Shown piece after piece: positions 16,614 to 22,584 of a DNA stretch of 26,751 bases (positions within the stretch are counted from its first letter, which is position 1; the number at the start of each line of letters is the position of its first letter). The notes beneath the pieces were generated by a model. That model had not been told where the DNA came from. It was given only the letters and a program-made list of their open reading frames with translations, and ran no database searches. The stretch spans positions 1 through 26,751 of the forward strand of contig CABSFC010000030.1 in the NCBI GenBank assembly GCA_902476875.1, written 5' to 3'. Origin of the DNA: an uncultured Oscillibacter sp. Its GTDB lineage: Bacteria > Bacillota > Clostridia > Oscillospirales > Oscillospiraceae. Position numbers and translations under genes: made by a program.

Positions 16614-17571
16614 TGCGGTCGCCTCCCATCCTGACTTCGGTCCGGGCGGTCCTGGGCCTGGTGTGGAAGTACTTGCCCTTCCAGTAGGGAACGGCCAGGA
16701 ACAGCGCCACCACCAGGGCGGTCAGCAGCTTCAGATCGTCGGTGGACAGGCCCAGGCGCAGCACGATCTGGATGACGATGTAGTAGATCACCGCGCCGAT
16801 CACGGAGGCCAGCAGCTTCAGGGCGAAGTTGCGGAACACCTTGTCGAAGATGACCTCGCCGATGATGACGGCGGCAAGGCCGATGACGATGGCGCCGCGG
16901 CCCATGTTGATGTCCGAGAAGCCCTGGTACTGGGCCAGAAGCGCGCCGGCCAGGGCCACCAGACCGTTGGACAGCACCAGGCCCAGCACCTTGGTGAAGT
17001 TGGTGTTGATGCCCTGGGCGCGGGCCATGTTCTGATTGGCGCCGGTGGCCCGCAGGGAGCTGCCCAGCTCTGTGCCAAAGAACCAGTACAGCACCGCGAT
17101 GACCACCACGCAGAACACCGCCAGGGCGAGGATGGGGTTGTCCAGCCCCAGGCTGCGCACATAGCGGGAGGAGACCAGCAGGTCGAATTTATCCACGCTG
17201 ATGGGAAGGTTGGATTTGCCGTTCCCGGTGCCCGTACCCATGATGCGCAGGTTCACGGAGTACAGCGCCAGTTGGGTCAGGATACCGGCCAGGATCGGCG
17301 GGATGCCGCAGACGGTGTGCAGCAGTCCGGTGACCAGGCCCGCCAGCATGCCCGCCGCCAGCGCGGCCAGCAGCGCGGCCCACACCGGGCAGCCGTTGAG
17401 CATCAGGATGACGCACACGGCGCCGCCGGTGCCCAGCGAGCCGTCCACGGTCAGGTCGGCCACGTCCAGGATGCGGTAGGTGATGTAGACACCCATAGCC
17501 ATGATGCCCCAGGTCAGGCCCTGCGCCACAGCGCCCGGCATGGAGTTGATCAGGGCGGTGATAAATGCCAT
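16606..17571 (-). CDS. ABC transporter permease (TrpY-like, BPD_transp_2 family)
   Basis: This membrane subunit belongs to the permease family shared by branched-chain amino acid, ribose and TrpXYZ importers. The 321-residue protein has about eight to ten membrane helices. Recognisable parts are GLTWGIMAMGVYITYRILDVADLTVDGSLG at the N-terminus (given here only as a landmark for residues about 15-44), the central NQNMARAQGINTNF coupling loop near residue 205, and the glycine-rich RGAIVIGLAAVIIGE stretch. ATG 17571 with GGGGGGAG directly upstream is chosen; an earlier in-frame start at 17637 has no family similarity. It overlaps the ATPase gene by 8 bp. Confidence 0.9.
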   Translation of the reverse strand: MAFITALINSMPGAVAQGLTWGIMAMGVYITYRILDVADLTVDGSLGTGGAVCVILMLNGCPVWAALLAALAAGMLAGLVTGLLHTVCGIPPILAGILTQLALYSVNLRIMGTGTGNGKSNLPISVDKFDLLVSSRYVRSLGLDNPILALAVFCVVVIAVLYWFFGTELGSSLRATGANQNMARAQGINTNFTKVLGLVLSNGLVALAGALLAQYQGFSDINMGRGAIVIGLAAVIIGEVIFDKVFRNFALKLLASVIGAVIYYIVIQIVLRLGLSTDDLKLLTALVVALFLAVPYWKGKYFHTRPRTARTEVRMGGDRNA

Positions 17572-17610
17572 AGGAACTCCCCCCAAATTGGTTTGAAATA
17601 TCGTGCGTTT

Positions 17611-17697
17611 CCCGCCCGTTCCGACTGGGCGGGACAAAAAAGCAAACTTATTATAGCAGCAAACAGCGGAAAAGGGAAGCCCCTTTCCCGCTGTTTG
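17611..17697 (-). repeat. Two hairpins between receptor and permease genes
   Basis: On the minus strand, just after the receptor stop, a long stem-loop spans 17660-17697 (10-bp outer stem CAAACAGCGG/CCGCTGTTTG plus a 6-bp inner stem). A second hairpin follows at 17611-17633 (CCCGCCC/GGGCGGG, 9-nt loop). Neither has a U-tract downstream. TATAAT lies between them at 17650-17655 but with a poor -35. They probably protect the receptor message from decay, giving more receptor than permease; an internal promoter is a weaker possibility. Confidence 0.55.
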
Positions 17698-17718
17698 TTT
17701 CAGGATTCAGCCGATGAA

Positions 17719-18726
17719 TCAGCCGATTGCGACATAGTCCTCGGGAATGGTCAGACCCAGGGTCTCCACGTTGGCGGCGTTGTACTTCTTGGTGACTTCG
17801 GGAGCGAACTCCACAGCCATGGTGGCGGGGTCCGCGCCGTTGGCCAGGATCTCATAGGCCATCTGGCCGGTGATGTAGCCGATGTCGTAGTAGCTGATGG
17901 ACAGGGTGGCCACACCGCAGCCGGAGCAGATGCCCTCCTCGCCGGCGACGACGGGCACGCCGGCGGGCAGCACCACGTTGGCGATGGCCTCGGTGTTGGA
18001 AGCGGCGGTGTTATCGGTGGGGATGTAGATCACGTCGCTGTTGTCGCAGGCGGTCTGGGTGACGGAGGCGACGTCGTTGGTGTCGGTGAAAGCGAACCAC
18101 TCCACGGTGTAGCCCATGTCGGTCAGGTAGCCGTCAACGACGGTGCACTGGTACACGGAGTTGGGCTCGGCGGAGCAGTACAGCAGGCCGACGGTCTTGG
18201 CGTCGGGGAACAGCTCCTGGATCATCGCGGCCTGCTGGTCCAGGGGAGCCAGGTCGGAGGTGCCGGAGACGTTGGTGCCCACGGTGCCGGTCCAGTCGTC
18301 AATGGCCAGCGCGGTGGCGTAGTCGGTGACGGAGGTGCCCAGCACGGGAATGGTGGCGGTGGCGGCGGCAGCGGCCTGGAGGGGCGCGGTGGCGTTGGCC
18401 ATGATCAGGTCCACGTCGGAGGCCACAAAGCCGGTGACGATGGTGGAGCAGTTGGTGCTCTCGCCGGAGGCGTTCTGGAGGTCAAACTCCACCTGGCCGG
18501 GCAGCAGCTCGTTCAGAGCGTCCTGGAAGCCCTCGGTGGCGGCGTCCAGCGCGGGGTGCTGGACCAGCTGGCAGATGCCGATGTTATAGACCTCGCCGGC
18601 GGGCTCCTGGGTGTCGGCGGGCTCGGTGTCGTCGGTGTTGGCGGGCTCCGTGGTGGAACCGCCGCAGGCGGCCAGGCTCAGGACCATGACGCCTGCCAGA
18701 AGGAATGCAAGCAGCTTCTTTTTCAT
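17719..18726 (-). CDS. ABC transporter substrate-binding lipoprotein (TrpX-like)
   Basis: This is the extracellular receptor of the TrpXYZ-like importer (ABC_sub_bind family). The 335-residue protein has a lipoprotein signal with lipobox LAAC (Cys21), a Thr/Glu/Pro/Asp-rich linker to about residue 45, and a periplasmic-binding fold starting YNIGICQLVQHPALDAATEGF, the family hallmark. TIPVLGTSVTDY, KTVGLLYCSAEPNS and VVAGEEGICSGCGVATLSISYYDIGYITG follow, matching TrpX proteins. AAGGAG (18736-18741, minus strand) sets the start. The gene sits directly behind an attenuator whose leader ORF is rich in Tyr and Phe codons. That points to tyrosine/phenylalanine rather than tryptophan as ligand; no Trp codon occurs in the leader ORF. 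Confidence 0.9.
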   Translation of the reverse strand: MKKKLLAFLLAGVMVLSLAACGGSTTEPANTDDTEPADTQEPAGEVYNIGICQLVQHPALDAATEGFQDALNELLPGQVEFDLQNASGESTNCSTIVTGFVASDVDLIMANATAPLQAAAAATATIPVLGTSVTDYATALAIDDWTGTVGTNVSGTSDLAPLDQQAAMIQELFPDAKTVGLLYCSAEPNSVYQCTVVDGYLTDMGYTVEWFAFTDTNDVASVTQTACDNSDVIYIPTDNTAASNTEAIANVVLPAGVPVVAGEEGICSGCGVATLSISYYDIGYITGQMAYEILANGADPATMAVEFAPEVTKKYNAANVETLGLTIPEDYVAIG

Positions 18727-18767
18727 CTTGAAAATCTCCTTATGTTTGTGATTTGTGGGGATGCTAT

Positions 18768-18799
18768 AAAAAGCGGCCCTGTCCGTGAGACAGGACCGC
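18768..18799 (-). terminator. Attenuator terminator upstream of the TrpX-like gene
   Basis: An 11-bp stem on the minus strand (GCGGTCCTGTC at 18799-18789, GACAGGGCCGC at 18783-18773, one G-U pair, 5-nt loop) is followed by five T (18772-18768). It lies between the leader ORF and the receptor ribosome binding site, so it must be bypassed to express the transporter. Confidence 0.9.
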
Positions 18800-18899
18800 C
18801 TTTCATACGGAGGTCTGTTTCAACCGGACTTATGTTTTCGCGCACGCAAAACGGCCCGCAAAGCGGACCTTGCTAAAGTAATAGGAGCCCGGCGCGGGC
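18793..18899 (-). promoter_or_regulatory. Mutually exclusive leader hairpins: attenuation switch
   Basis: Minus-strand elements in order: hairpin 1 (GCCCG/CGGGC, 18899-18887); Tyr-Tyr-Phe codons (18883-18875); hairpin 2 (GGTCCGC at 18869-18863, TTT loop, GCGGGCC at 18859-18853). GGGCCGTTTT at 18857-18848, which includes most of the 3' arm of hairpin 2, can instead pair over 10 bp (three G-U) with AAGGCGGTCC at 18802-18793, which includes the 5' arm of the terminator. A ribosome stalled on the Tyr/Phe codons would cover the 5' arm of hairpin 2, free its 3' arm and permit the antiterminator. The pairings are read from sequence; the mechanism is inferred from classical amino acid operon attenuators. 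Confidence 0.75.
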
Positions 18900-18928
18900 C
18901 GCAGGGACAGTGTCACGGTATGGCGCAT
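18830..18928 (-). CDS. Candidate 32-residue leader peptide of the TrpX-like operon
   Basis: This short ORF lies in the transcribed leader. It has an AAAGGAG Shine-Dalgarno (18943-18937, minus strand) eight bases before ATG 18928; a GTG directly precedes it. The encoded peptide begins MRHTVTLSLR, and from residue 15 reads SYYFSKVRFAGRFA, followed by five more residues and TAA. Tyr16, Tyr17 and Phe18 are consecutive, with further Phe at 23 and 27 and no Trp. The aromatic codons sit immediately before a hairpin that is exclusive with an antiterminator, as expected for a ribosome-mediated attenuator. The peptide itself probably has no function beyond being translated. A chance ORF is the alternative, but the combined placement makes that less likely. 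Confidence 0.7.
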   Translation of the reverse strand: MRHTVTLSLRPAPGSYYFSKVRFAGRFACAKT

Positions 18929-18971
18929 CACGGGAACTCCTTTCCACCGGCTGGTCTTTTGGTACTTTTAC

Positions 18972-19000
18972 AACATACAGCTTTAAAGGAATAAAGTCAA
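18972..19000 (-). promoter_or_regulatory. Promoter of the TrpXYZ-like operon
   Basis: On the minus strand, TTGACT (18995-19000) and TATGTT (18972-18977) are separated by 17 bp. Transcription would start near 18965, giving a leader of about 240 nt that contains the leader ORF and attenuator. Confidence 0.8.
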
Positions 19001-19144
19001 CCGTCATTTTTTACAAAATAAATGCCGTCCGCATCAGCAACAGCCACAGTTTTCCGGAGAAAACGCCGAAAACGGCTGTCCCGGGCGGCTTCGGGCATTT
19101 GGCAAAATGCGGCAGGCGGCGGCCGGGAGGAGAAAAGAGAGTGA
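19001..19144. other. Spacer between the divergent importer and pyrG promoters
   Basis: No coding region is supported here. Small dyads are visible: GTTTTC/GAAAAC with a CGGA loop at 19049-19064, and GCATTT/AAATGC near 19093-19108. A GGGAGGAG stretch near 19127 resembles a ribosome binding site but leads to no credible ORF. The divergent -35 boxes lie at 18995-19000 and 19145-19150. Confidence 0.5.
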
Positions 19145-19173
19145 TTGACAAGAAAAAAAACGGGTGATATATT
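19145..19173 (+). promoter_or_regulatory. Promoter of pyrG
   Basis: A consensus -35 TTGACA (19145-19150) and -10 TATATT (19168-19173) have 17-bp spacing. The start point is predicted within GAGGGT at 19176-19181. In Bacillus subtilis pyrG is CTP-regulated by slippage at GGGC; here the G run is followed by T, so that exact rule does not apply. Confidence 0.85.
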
Positions 19174-19179
19174 AAGAGG

Positions 19180-19403
19180 GTATTTTGGAAACGCTTTGGC
19201 GGCGGTTTGCGGCGTGAGCCGCAAAGCGACAATCGAACAGACGAGCGACACCGCGGATCGCAGCTGAAAGTCCCGAAAGAGACAAGGGACTTCTAGCCGC
19301 AAAAATGGTCCGGCGGTGCTTTTTCTTTTTCAAAAGGCGCCGTTTTGTCCGTTTTGCGCGTACACTAAGGGAAAATGTTGTGTGTAAAGGTAAGGTGAGC
19401 GGT
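19180..19403 (+). promoter_or_regulatory. Structured 5' leader of pyrG
   Basis: About 224 nt separate the predicted transcript start from pyrG. Visible structures are: TTTGCGGC/GCCGCAAA with a GTGA loop (19206-19225), with an alternative partner for the 3' arm at 19192-19203; AAGTCCC/GGGACTT (19268-19292); a weak GC stem at 19295-19320 running into a T-rich tract (19320-19330); and CGGTGCTTTT/AAAAGGCGCCG with one bulge (19314-19342), which overlaps the previous stem and is exclusive with it. This is the architecture expected of an attenuator, but I cannot assign a known riboswitch or T-box. The frame from ATG 19305 runs into pyrG and reads CFFFFKRRRFVRFARTL; it lacks a Shine-Dalgarno. Confidence 0.5.
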
Positions 19404-21011
19404 ATGTCAACGAAATTCGTGTTTGTCACCGGCGGCGTGGTCTCCGGCCTGGGCAAGGGCATCTGCGCGGCGTCCCTGGGGCGGCTTTTGAAGCAGCGGG
19501 GCGTCCGGGTGCGGAACCAGAAATTCGACCCCTATATCAATGTGGACCCAGGCACCATGAGTCCCTATCAGCACGGCGAGGTCTTCGTCACCGACGACGG
19601 CGCGGAGACGGATCTGGACCTGGGCCACTACGAGCGCTTCGTGGACGAGGACCTCAGCGGCAACAGCTCCGTGTCCTCCGGCAAGATCTACTGGTCCGTG
19701 CTGAACCGGGAGCGCCGGGGCGACTATCTGGGCGCCACGGTCCAGATCATCCCCCACATCACCAACGAGATCAAAAGCCGGGTCTACGCCATGGAGGGCG
19801 AGGACGTGGACGTGGTCATCACCGAGATCGGCGGCACTGTGGGCGACATCGAGTCCCAGCCCTTCCTGGAGGCCATCCGTCAGGTGGCGTCGGAGCGGCC
19901 CCACGGCGACGTGCTGTTCATCCATGTGCCGCTGATCGTGCAGATCCCAGGCTCCGGCGAGCTGAAATCCAAGCCCACCCAGCACTCCGTCAAGGAGCTG
20001 CTGAGCCTGGGCATCCAGCCGGACATCCTGGTCTGCCGCTGCGACACCCCCATCACCGAGGACATCCGCCATAAGATCGCCCTGTTCTGCAATGTGGAGC
20101 CGGATTGCGTCATCCAGAACGCCACCGCCGGGACGCTGTACGAGGTGCCGCTGCTGATGGCGAAGGAGGGTTTGGACGAGGTGGTCTGCCGCAAGCTGGG
20201 GCTGATCACCCACCAGCCGGACCTGCGGGAGTGGAGCGCCATGGTCAGGCGGGAGAAGAACGCCCACAAGCGGGTCCGCATCGCCCTGGTGGGCAAGTAC
20301 ACCCAGCTCCACGACGCGTATCTCTCCGTGGTGGAGTCCCTGAACCACGCGGGCACGGCCAACGACGCCATTGTGGACATCCAGTGGGTGGACTCCTGCG
20401 AGGTGACGGAGGAGAACGCGGCGGAAAAGCTGGCGGGCTGCACCGGCGTTCTGGTGCCCGGCGGCTTCGGCGACCGGGGCATCGAGGGAATGATCTGCGC
20501 CTGCCGCTACGCCCGGGAGCACGGCATCCCCTACTTCGGCATCTGCCTGGGGATGCAGATGGCGGTCATCGAGTTCGCCCGCCACGTGCTGATGTTTGAC
20601 GACGCCACGTCCTCCGAGTTCTCCGAGACCACGAAGCACCCGGTCATCGACCTGATGCCGGACCAGGTGAACGTGACGGAAAAGGGCGGCACCATGCGCC
20701 TTGGCCGGTACCCCTGCGTGCTGACGGAGGGCACCCACAGCCGGGCGCTGTACGGCACGGCGGAGATCTCCGAGCGCCACCGCCACCGCTATGAGTTCAA
20801 CAACGACTTCCGCGCCGCGATGCAGGAGGCGGGCATGGCCCTGGCGGGCCTGTCCCCGGACGGGCGGCTGGTGGAGATCGTGGAGCTGCCGGACCACCCC
20901 TGGTTCGTGGGCGCCCAGTTCCACCCGGAGTTCAAGAGCCGTCCCGACCGGCCGCACCCCCTGTTCTACGGCTTTGTAAAGGCGGCCGTGGAGACGATGG
21001 AAAAGAAATAA
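19404..21011 (+). CDS. pyrG: CTP synthase
   Basis: CTP synthase aminates UTP to CTP using glutamine and ATP. The 535-residue protein has the N-terminal synthetase domain starting MSTKFVFVTGGVVSGLGKGI, with the P-loop and GSGELKSKPTQHSVKELLSLG near residue 192. The C-terminal class I glutamine amidotransferase domain has nucleophile Cys381 in FGICLGMQ and the His507/Glu509 pair in QFHPEF. AAGGTGAG at 19392-19399 supports ATG 19404 over the in-frame upstream ATG 19305. Length is standard. The last 71 bp (codons 513-535 and stop) are the first member of a three-copy tandem repeat, and the current C-terminus METMEKK differs from the decayed third copy, which would have read METMEAAD. Catalytic residues are unaffected. 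Confidence 0.97.
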   Translation: MSTKFVFVTGGVVSGLGKGICAASLGRLLKQRGVRVRNQKFDPYINVDPGTMSPYQHGEVFVTDDGAETDLDLGHYERFVDEDLSGNSSVSSGKIYWSVLNRERRGDYLGATVQIIPHITNEIKSRVYAMEGEDVDVVITEIGGTVGDIESQPFLEAIRQVASERPHGDVLFIHVPLIVQIPGSGELKSKPTQHSVKELLSLGIQPDILVCRCDTPITEDIRHKIALFCNVEPDCVIQNATAGTLYEVPLLMAKEGLDEVVCRKLGLITHQPDLREWSAMVRREKNAHKRVRIALVGKYTQLHDAYLSVVESLNHAGTANDAIVDIQWVDSCEVTEENAAEKLAGCTGVLVPGGFGDRGIEGMICACRYAREHGIPYFGICLGMQMAVIEFARHVLMFDDATSSEFSETTKHPVIDLMPDQVNVTEKGGTMRLGRYPCVLTEGTHSRALYGTAEISERHRHRYEFNNDFRAAMQEAGMALAGLSPDGRLVEIVELPDHPWFVGAQFHPEFKSRPDRPHPLFYGFVKAAVETMEKK

Positions 21012-21018
21012 CGTATAT

Positions 21019-21111
21019 GTCGGGACGGCTCTTCCGCCATCTCCGGCGGTTGCCGCGCCAGCGGCGAGCCGGAGGGCATCCCCGGACATCCGCCAGGATG
21101 TCCGTCCCGAC
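21019..21111. repeat. Palindromic element, first copy (10-bp terminal inverted repeats)
   Basis: The ends GTCGGGACGG (21019-21028) and CCGTCCCGAC (21102-21111) are perfect inverted repeats. The interior holds nested stems, CTCCGGC...GCCGGAG enclosing GCCGC-GCCA-GCGGC, then GGACAT...ATGTCC. No coding capacity is evident. The same 10-mer CCGTCCCGAC occurs within pyrG at 20939-20948, which offers a recombination point. It looks like a small REP/MITE-type repeat and could also act as the pyrG transcript end, although no T-run follows. Confidence 0.75.
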
Positions 21112-21174
21112 CGGCCGCACCCCCTGTTCTACGGCTTTGTAAAGGCGGCTGTGGAGACGATGGAAAAGAAATAA
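21104..21174 (+). pseudogene. Duplicated pyrG tail fragment, copy 2
   Basis: 71 bp repeat the last 22-23 codons and TAA stop of pyrG with a synonymous-type change. It has no start codon or ribosome binding site and is not expected to be translated; it is separated from pyrG by its stop and the palindromic element. Confidence 0.85.
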
Positions 21175-21181
21175 CGTATAT

Positions 21182-21274
21182 GTCGGGACGGCTCTTCCGC
21201 CATCTCCGGCGGTTGCCGCGCCAGCGGCGAGCCGGAGGGCATCCCCGGACATCCGCCAGGATGTCCGTCCCGAC
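21182..21274. repeat. Palindromic element, second copy
   Basis: This copy matches the one at 21019-21111 base for base as far as I can compare by eye, shifted by 163 bp. The terminal inverted repeats are at 21182-21191 and 21265-21274. Its identity to the first copy implies a recent duplication. Confidence 0.8.
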
Positions 21275-21341
21275 CGGCCGCACCCCCCTGTTCTATGGCT
21301 TTGTAAAGGCGGCTGTGGAGACGATGGAGGCTGCCGACTGA
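21267..21341 (+). pseudogene. Decayed pyrG tail fragment, copy 3, with alternative C-terminus
   Basis: This fragment has six C where copies 1 and 2 have five (21283-21288), which shifts the frame. Removing one C restores a pyrG-like reading ending METMEAAD and TGA at 21339-21341. It may be the remnant of the original pyrG 3' end, displaced when the repeated unit was introduced. Confidence 0.75.
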
Positions 21342-21366
21342 CGGCTTTGCCGGAAAGGATGTATTT

Positions 21367-22440
21367 GTGAACCATTTTCAAAAAATTGCCGCTCATTTGG
21401 AGGAGCACGGCCTGGACGCCATGCTGCTGACCGGAGAGGCCAACCGCTTTTACGCCGCCGGCTTCCACTCCTCCGGCACCGACGGCGTGGCCCTGGTGAC
21501 CCGGAAAAAGGCGTACTACTTCACCGATTCCCGCTACACCGAGGCGGCGGGGCGCTGCCTGGTGGGGGCGGAGCTGCGGGAGATCGGCCACGGCCGGGGC
21601 TACGCCGCCCTGATCGAGGAGGCCATCTCCGAGCAGCACATCCGCCGCATGGGCTTTGAGGACGCCTACATGACCGTCCGGGATCACGGGCAGTATCAAA
21701 AGGCCCTGTCCTGCGACCTGGTGCCCGCCACGGACCTGCTGTGGCGGCTGCGGATGGTGAAGGACGACGAGGAGATCGAGGCCCTGGTGGCCGCCCAGCG
21801 CATCGCGGAGCGGGCGCTGGAGGAGATTTTGGAGGAGATCCGCCCCGGCGTCACGGAGAAGGAGATCGCCGCCCGGCTCCAGTATCTGATGCTGCGCTAC
21901 GGCGCGTCCGACATGTCCTTCGACCCCATCGTGGTCTCCGGCCCCAACGGCAGCCTGCCTCATGGCGTCCCCTCGGAAAAGCCCATCCGGCGGGGGGAGT
22001 TCGTCACCATGGATTTCGGCTGCGTCTGCCATGGCTACTGCTCCGACATGACCCGCACCGTGGCGGTGGGCTTTGCCACGGAGGAGATGCACAGAGTATA
22101 CCAGACGGTCCTCGCGGCGCAGCTGGCGGGCATCCGCGCCGCCCGGGCCGGCGTCACGGGCCGGGAGGTGGACGGCGCCGCCCGGGCCGTCATCACCGCC
22201 GCCGGGTACGGCGACTGCTTTGGCCACAGCTTCGGCCACGGCGTGGGCGTGGAGATCCACGAAGCCCCCAACGCCTCCCCCATGAATGAAAAACCCCTGC
22301 CCGCCGGGGCGGTGATCTCCGCTGAGCCTGGCATCTATCTGCCGGGGCGGATGGGCGTCCGCATCGAGGACGTGATCCTTCTGACGGAGGAGGGCTGCCG
22401 GGATATCACCAGAGCGCCCAAGGAACTGCTGATTTTGTAA
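21367..22440 (+). CDS. M24-family metallopeptidase (Xaa-Pro aminopeptidase type)
   Basis: This enzyme removes N-terminal residues preceding proline from peptides, using two metal ions. The 357 residues comprise a creatinase-like N-terminal domain (1-125) and the pita-bread catalytic domain. The five expected metal ligands are present: Asp216 (TMDFG), Asp227 (CSDMTRT), His291 (SFGHGVG), Glu320 (SAEPGIY) and Glu334 (VRIEDVILL). The start is GTG 21367, with AAAGGA at 21354-21359. No promoter is evident in the repeat-filled spacer upstream, so it may depend on read-through from pyrG. Length and ligand set fit PepQ/PepP-like proteins of Firmicutes. Confidence 0.94.
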   Translation: MNHFQKIAAHLEEHGLDAMLLTGEANRFYAAGFHSSGTDGVALVTRKKAYYFTDSRYTEAAGRCLVGAELREIGHGRGYAALIEEAISEQHIRRMGFEDAYMTVRDHGQYQKALSCDLVPATDLLWRLRMVKDDEEIEALVAAQRIAERALEEILEEIRPGVTEKEIAARLQYLMLRYGASDMSFDPIVVSGPNGSLPHGVPSEKPIRRGEFVTMDFGCVCHGYCSDMTRTVAVGFATEEMHRVYQTVLAAQLAGIRAARAGVTGREVDGAARAVITAAGYGDCFGHSFGHGVGVEIHEAPNASPMNEKPLPAGAVISAEPGIYLPGRMGVRIEDVILLTEEGCRDITRAPKELLIL

Positions 22441-22472
22441 AAGCGGCGAAAAGAAGCGAAAATTTCCAGGAG

Positions 22473-22507
22473 AATCCGCGGAAGCAATCGTTTCCGCGGA
22501 TTTTCTT
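22473..22507 (+). terminator. Intrinsic terminator after the M24 peptidase gene
   Basis: An 11-bp stem (AATCCGCGGAA at 22473-22483, complement at 22492-22502) with an 8-nt loop is followed by T-rich TTCTT. Confidence 0.85.
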
Positions 22508-22521
22508 AGCGGTGGGGGCCG

Positions 22522-22550
22522 TTGACAAAGCCGCGCCAGCCGGGCATAAT
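22522..22550 (+). promoter_or_regulatory. Promoter of the pyrophosphatase gene
   Basis: TTGACA (22522-22527) and CATAAT (22545-22550) are 17 bp apart. The start near 22557 gives a leader of about 28 nt with AAGGAGAG at 22571-22578. Confidence 0.8.
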
Positions 22551-22584
22551 TGTACTATCAGAACTGCGCGAAGGAGAGACAACC

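Larger units (their letters stand above)
20941..21341 (+). repeat. 163-bp tandem repeat containing the pyrG 3' end (2.5 copies)
   Basis: Unit starts lie at 20941, 21104 and 21267, exactly 163 bp apart. Each full unit is the 71-bp pyrG tail plus a 92-bp spacer. Copies 1 and 2 differ by one base visible in the tail (GGCC versus GGCT near the AAAGGCGG stretch). Copy 3 has only the tail and diverges after ACGATGGA, ending GGCTGCCGACTGA. Copy 1 is the functional end of pyrG. The first and second units each end in GGATGTCC followed by the next GTCCCGACC. Confidence 0.95.

Noticed and set aside
16663..18876. A 737-residue open frame on the plus strand
   Set aside because: It is antisense to the TrpY-like permease and TrpX-like receptor, with low-complexity Gly/His/Gln composition and no ribosome binding site.
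18727..18965. T-box or TRAP control of the TrpX-like operon
   Set aside because: There is no conserved T-box 14-mer and no series of GAG/TAG triplets; the leader ORF with exclusive hairpins explains the terminator better.
19180..19345. T-box riboswitch in the pyrG leader, suggested by an ACCGCGG string near 19250
   Set aside because: There is no stem I with an AGTA bulge, no full T-box sequence and no matching antiterminator; the leader is too short before that point.
19305..19403. Upstream in-frame ATG as the true pyrG start
   Set aside because: It has no Shine-Dalgarno, would add a 33-residue Phe/Arg-rich extension not found in CTP synthases, and ATG 19404 has a good ribosome binding site and the conserved N-terminus.
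20941..21341. CRISPR array
   Set aside because: The period is 163 bp, the repeated unit contains a gene end, and there are no short repeats with unique spacers or cas genes.
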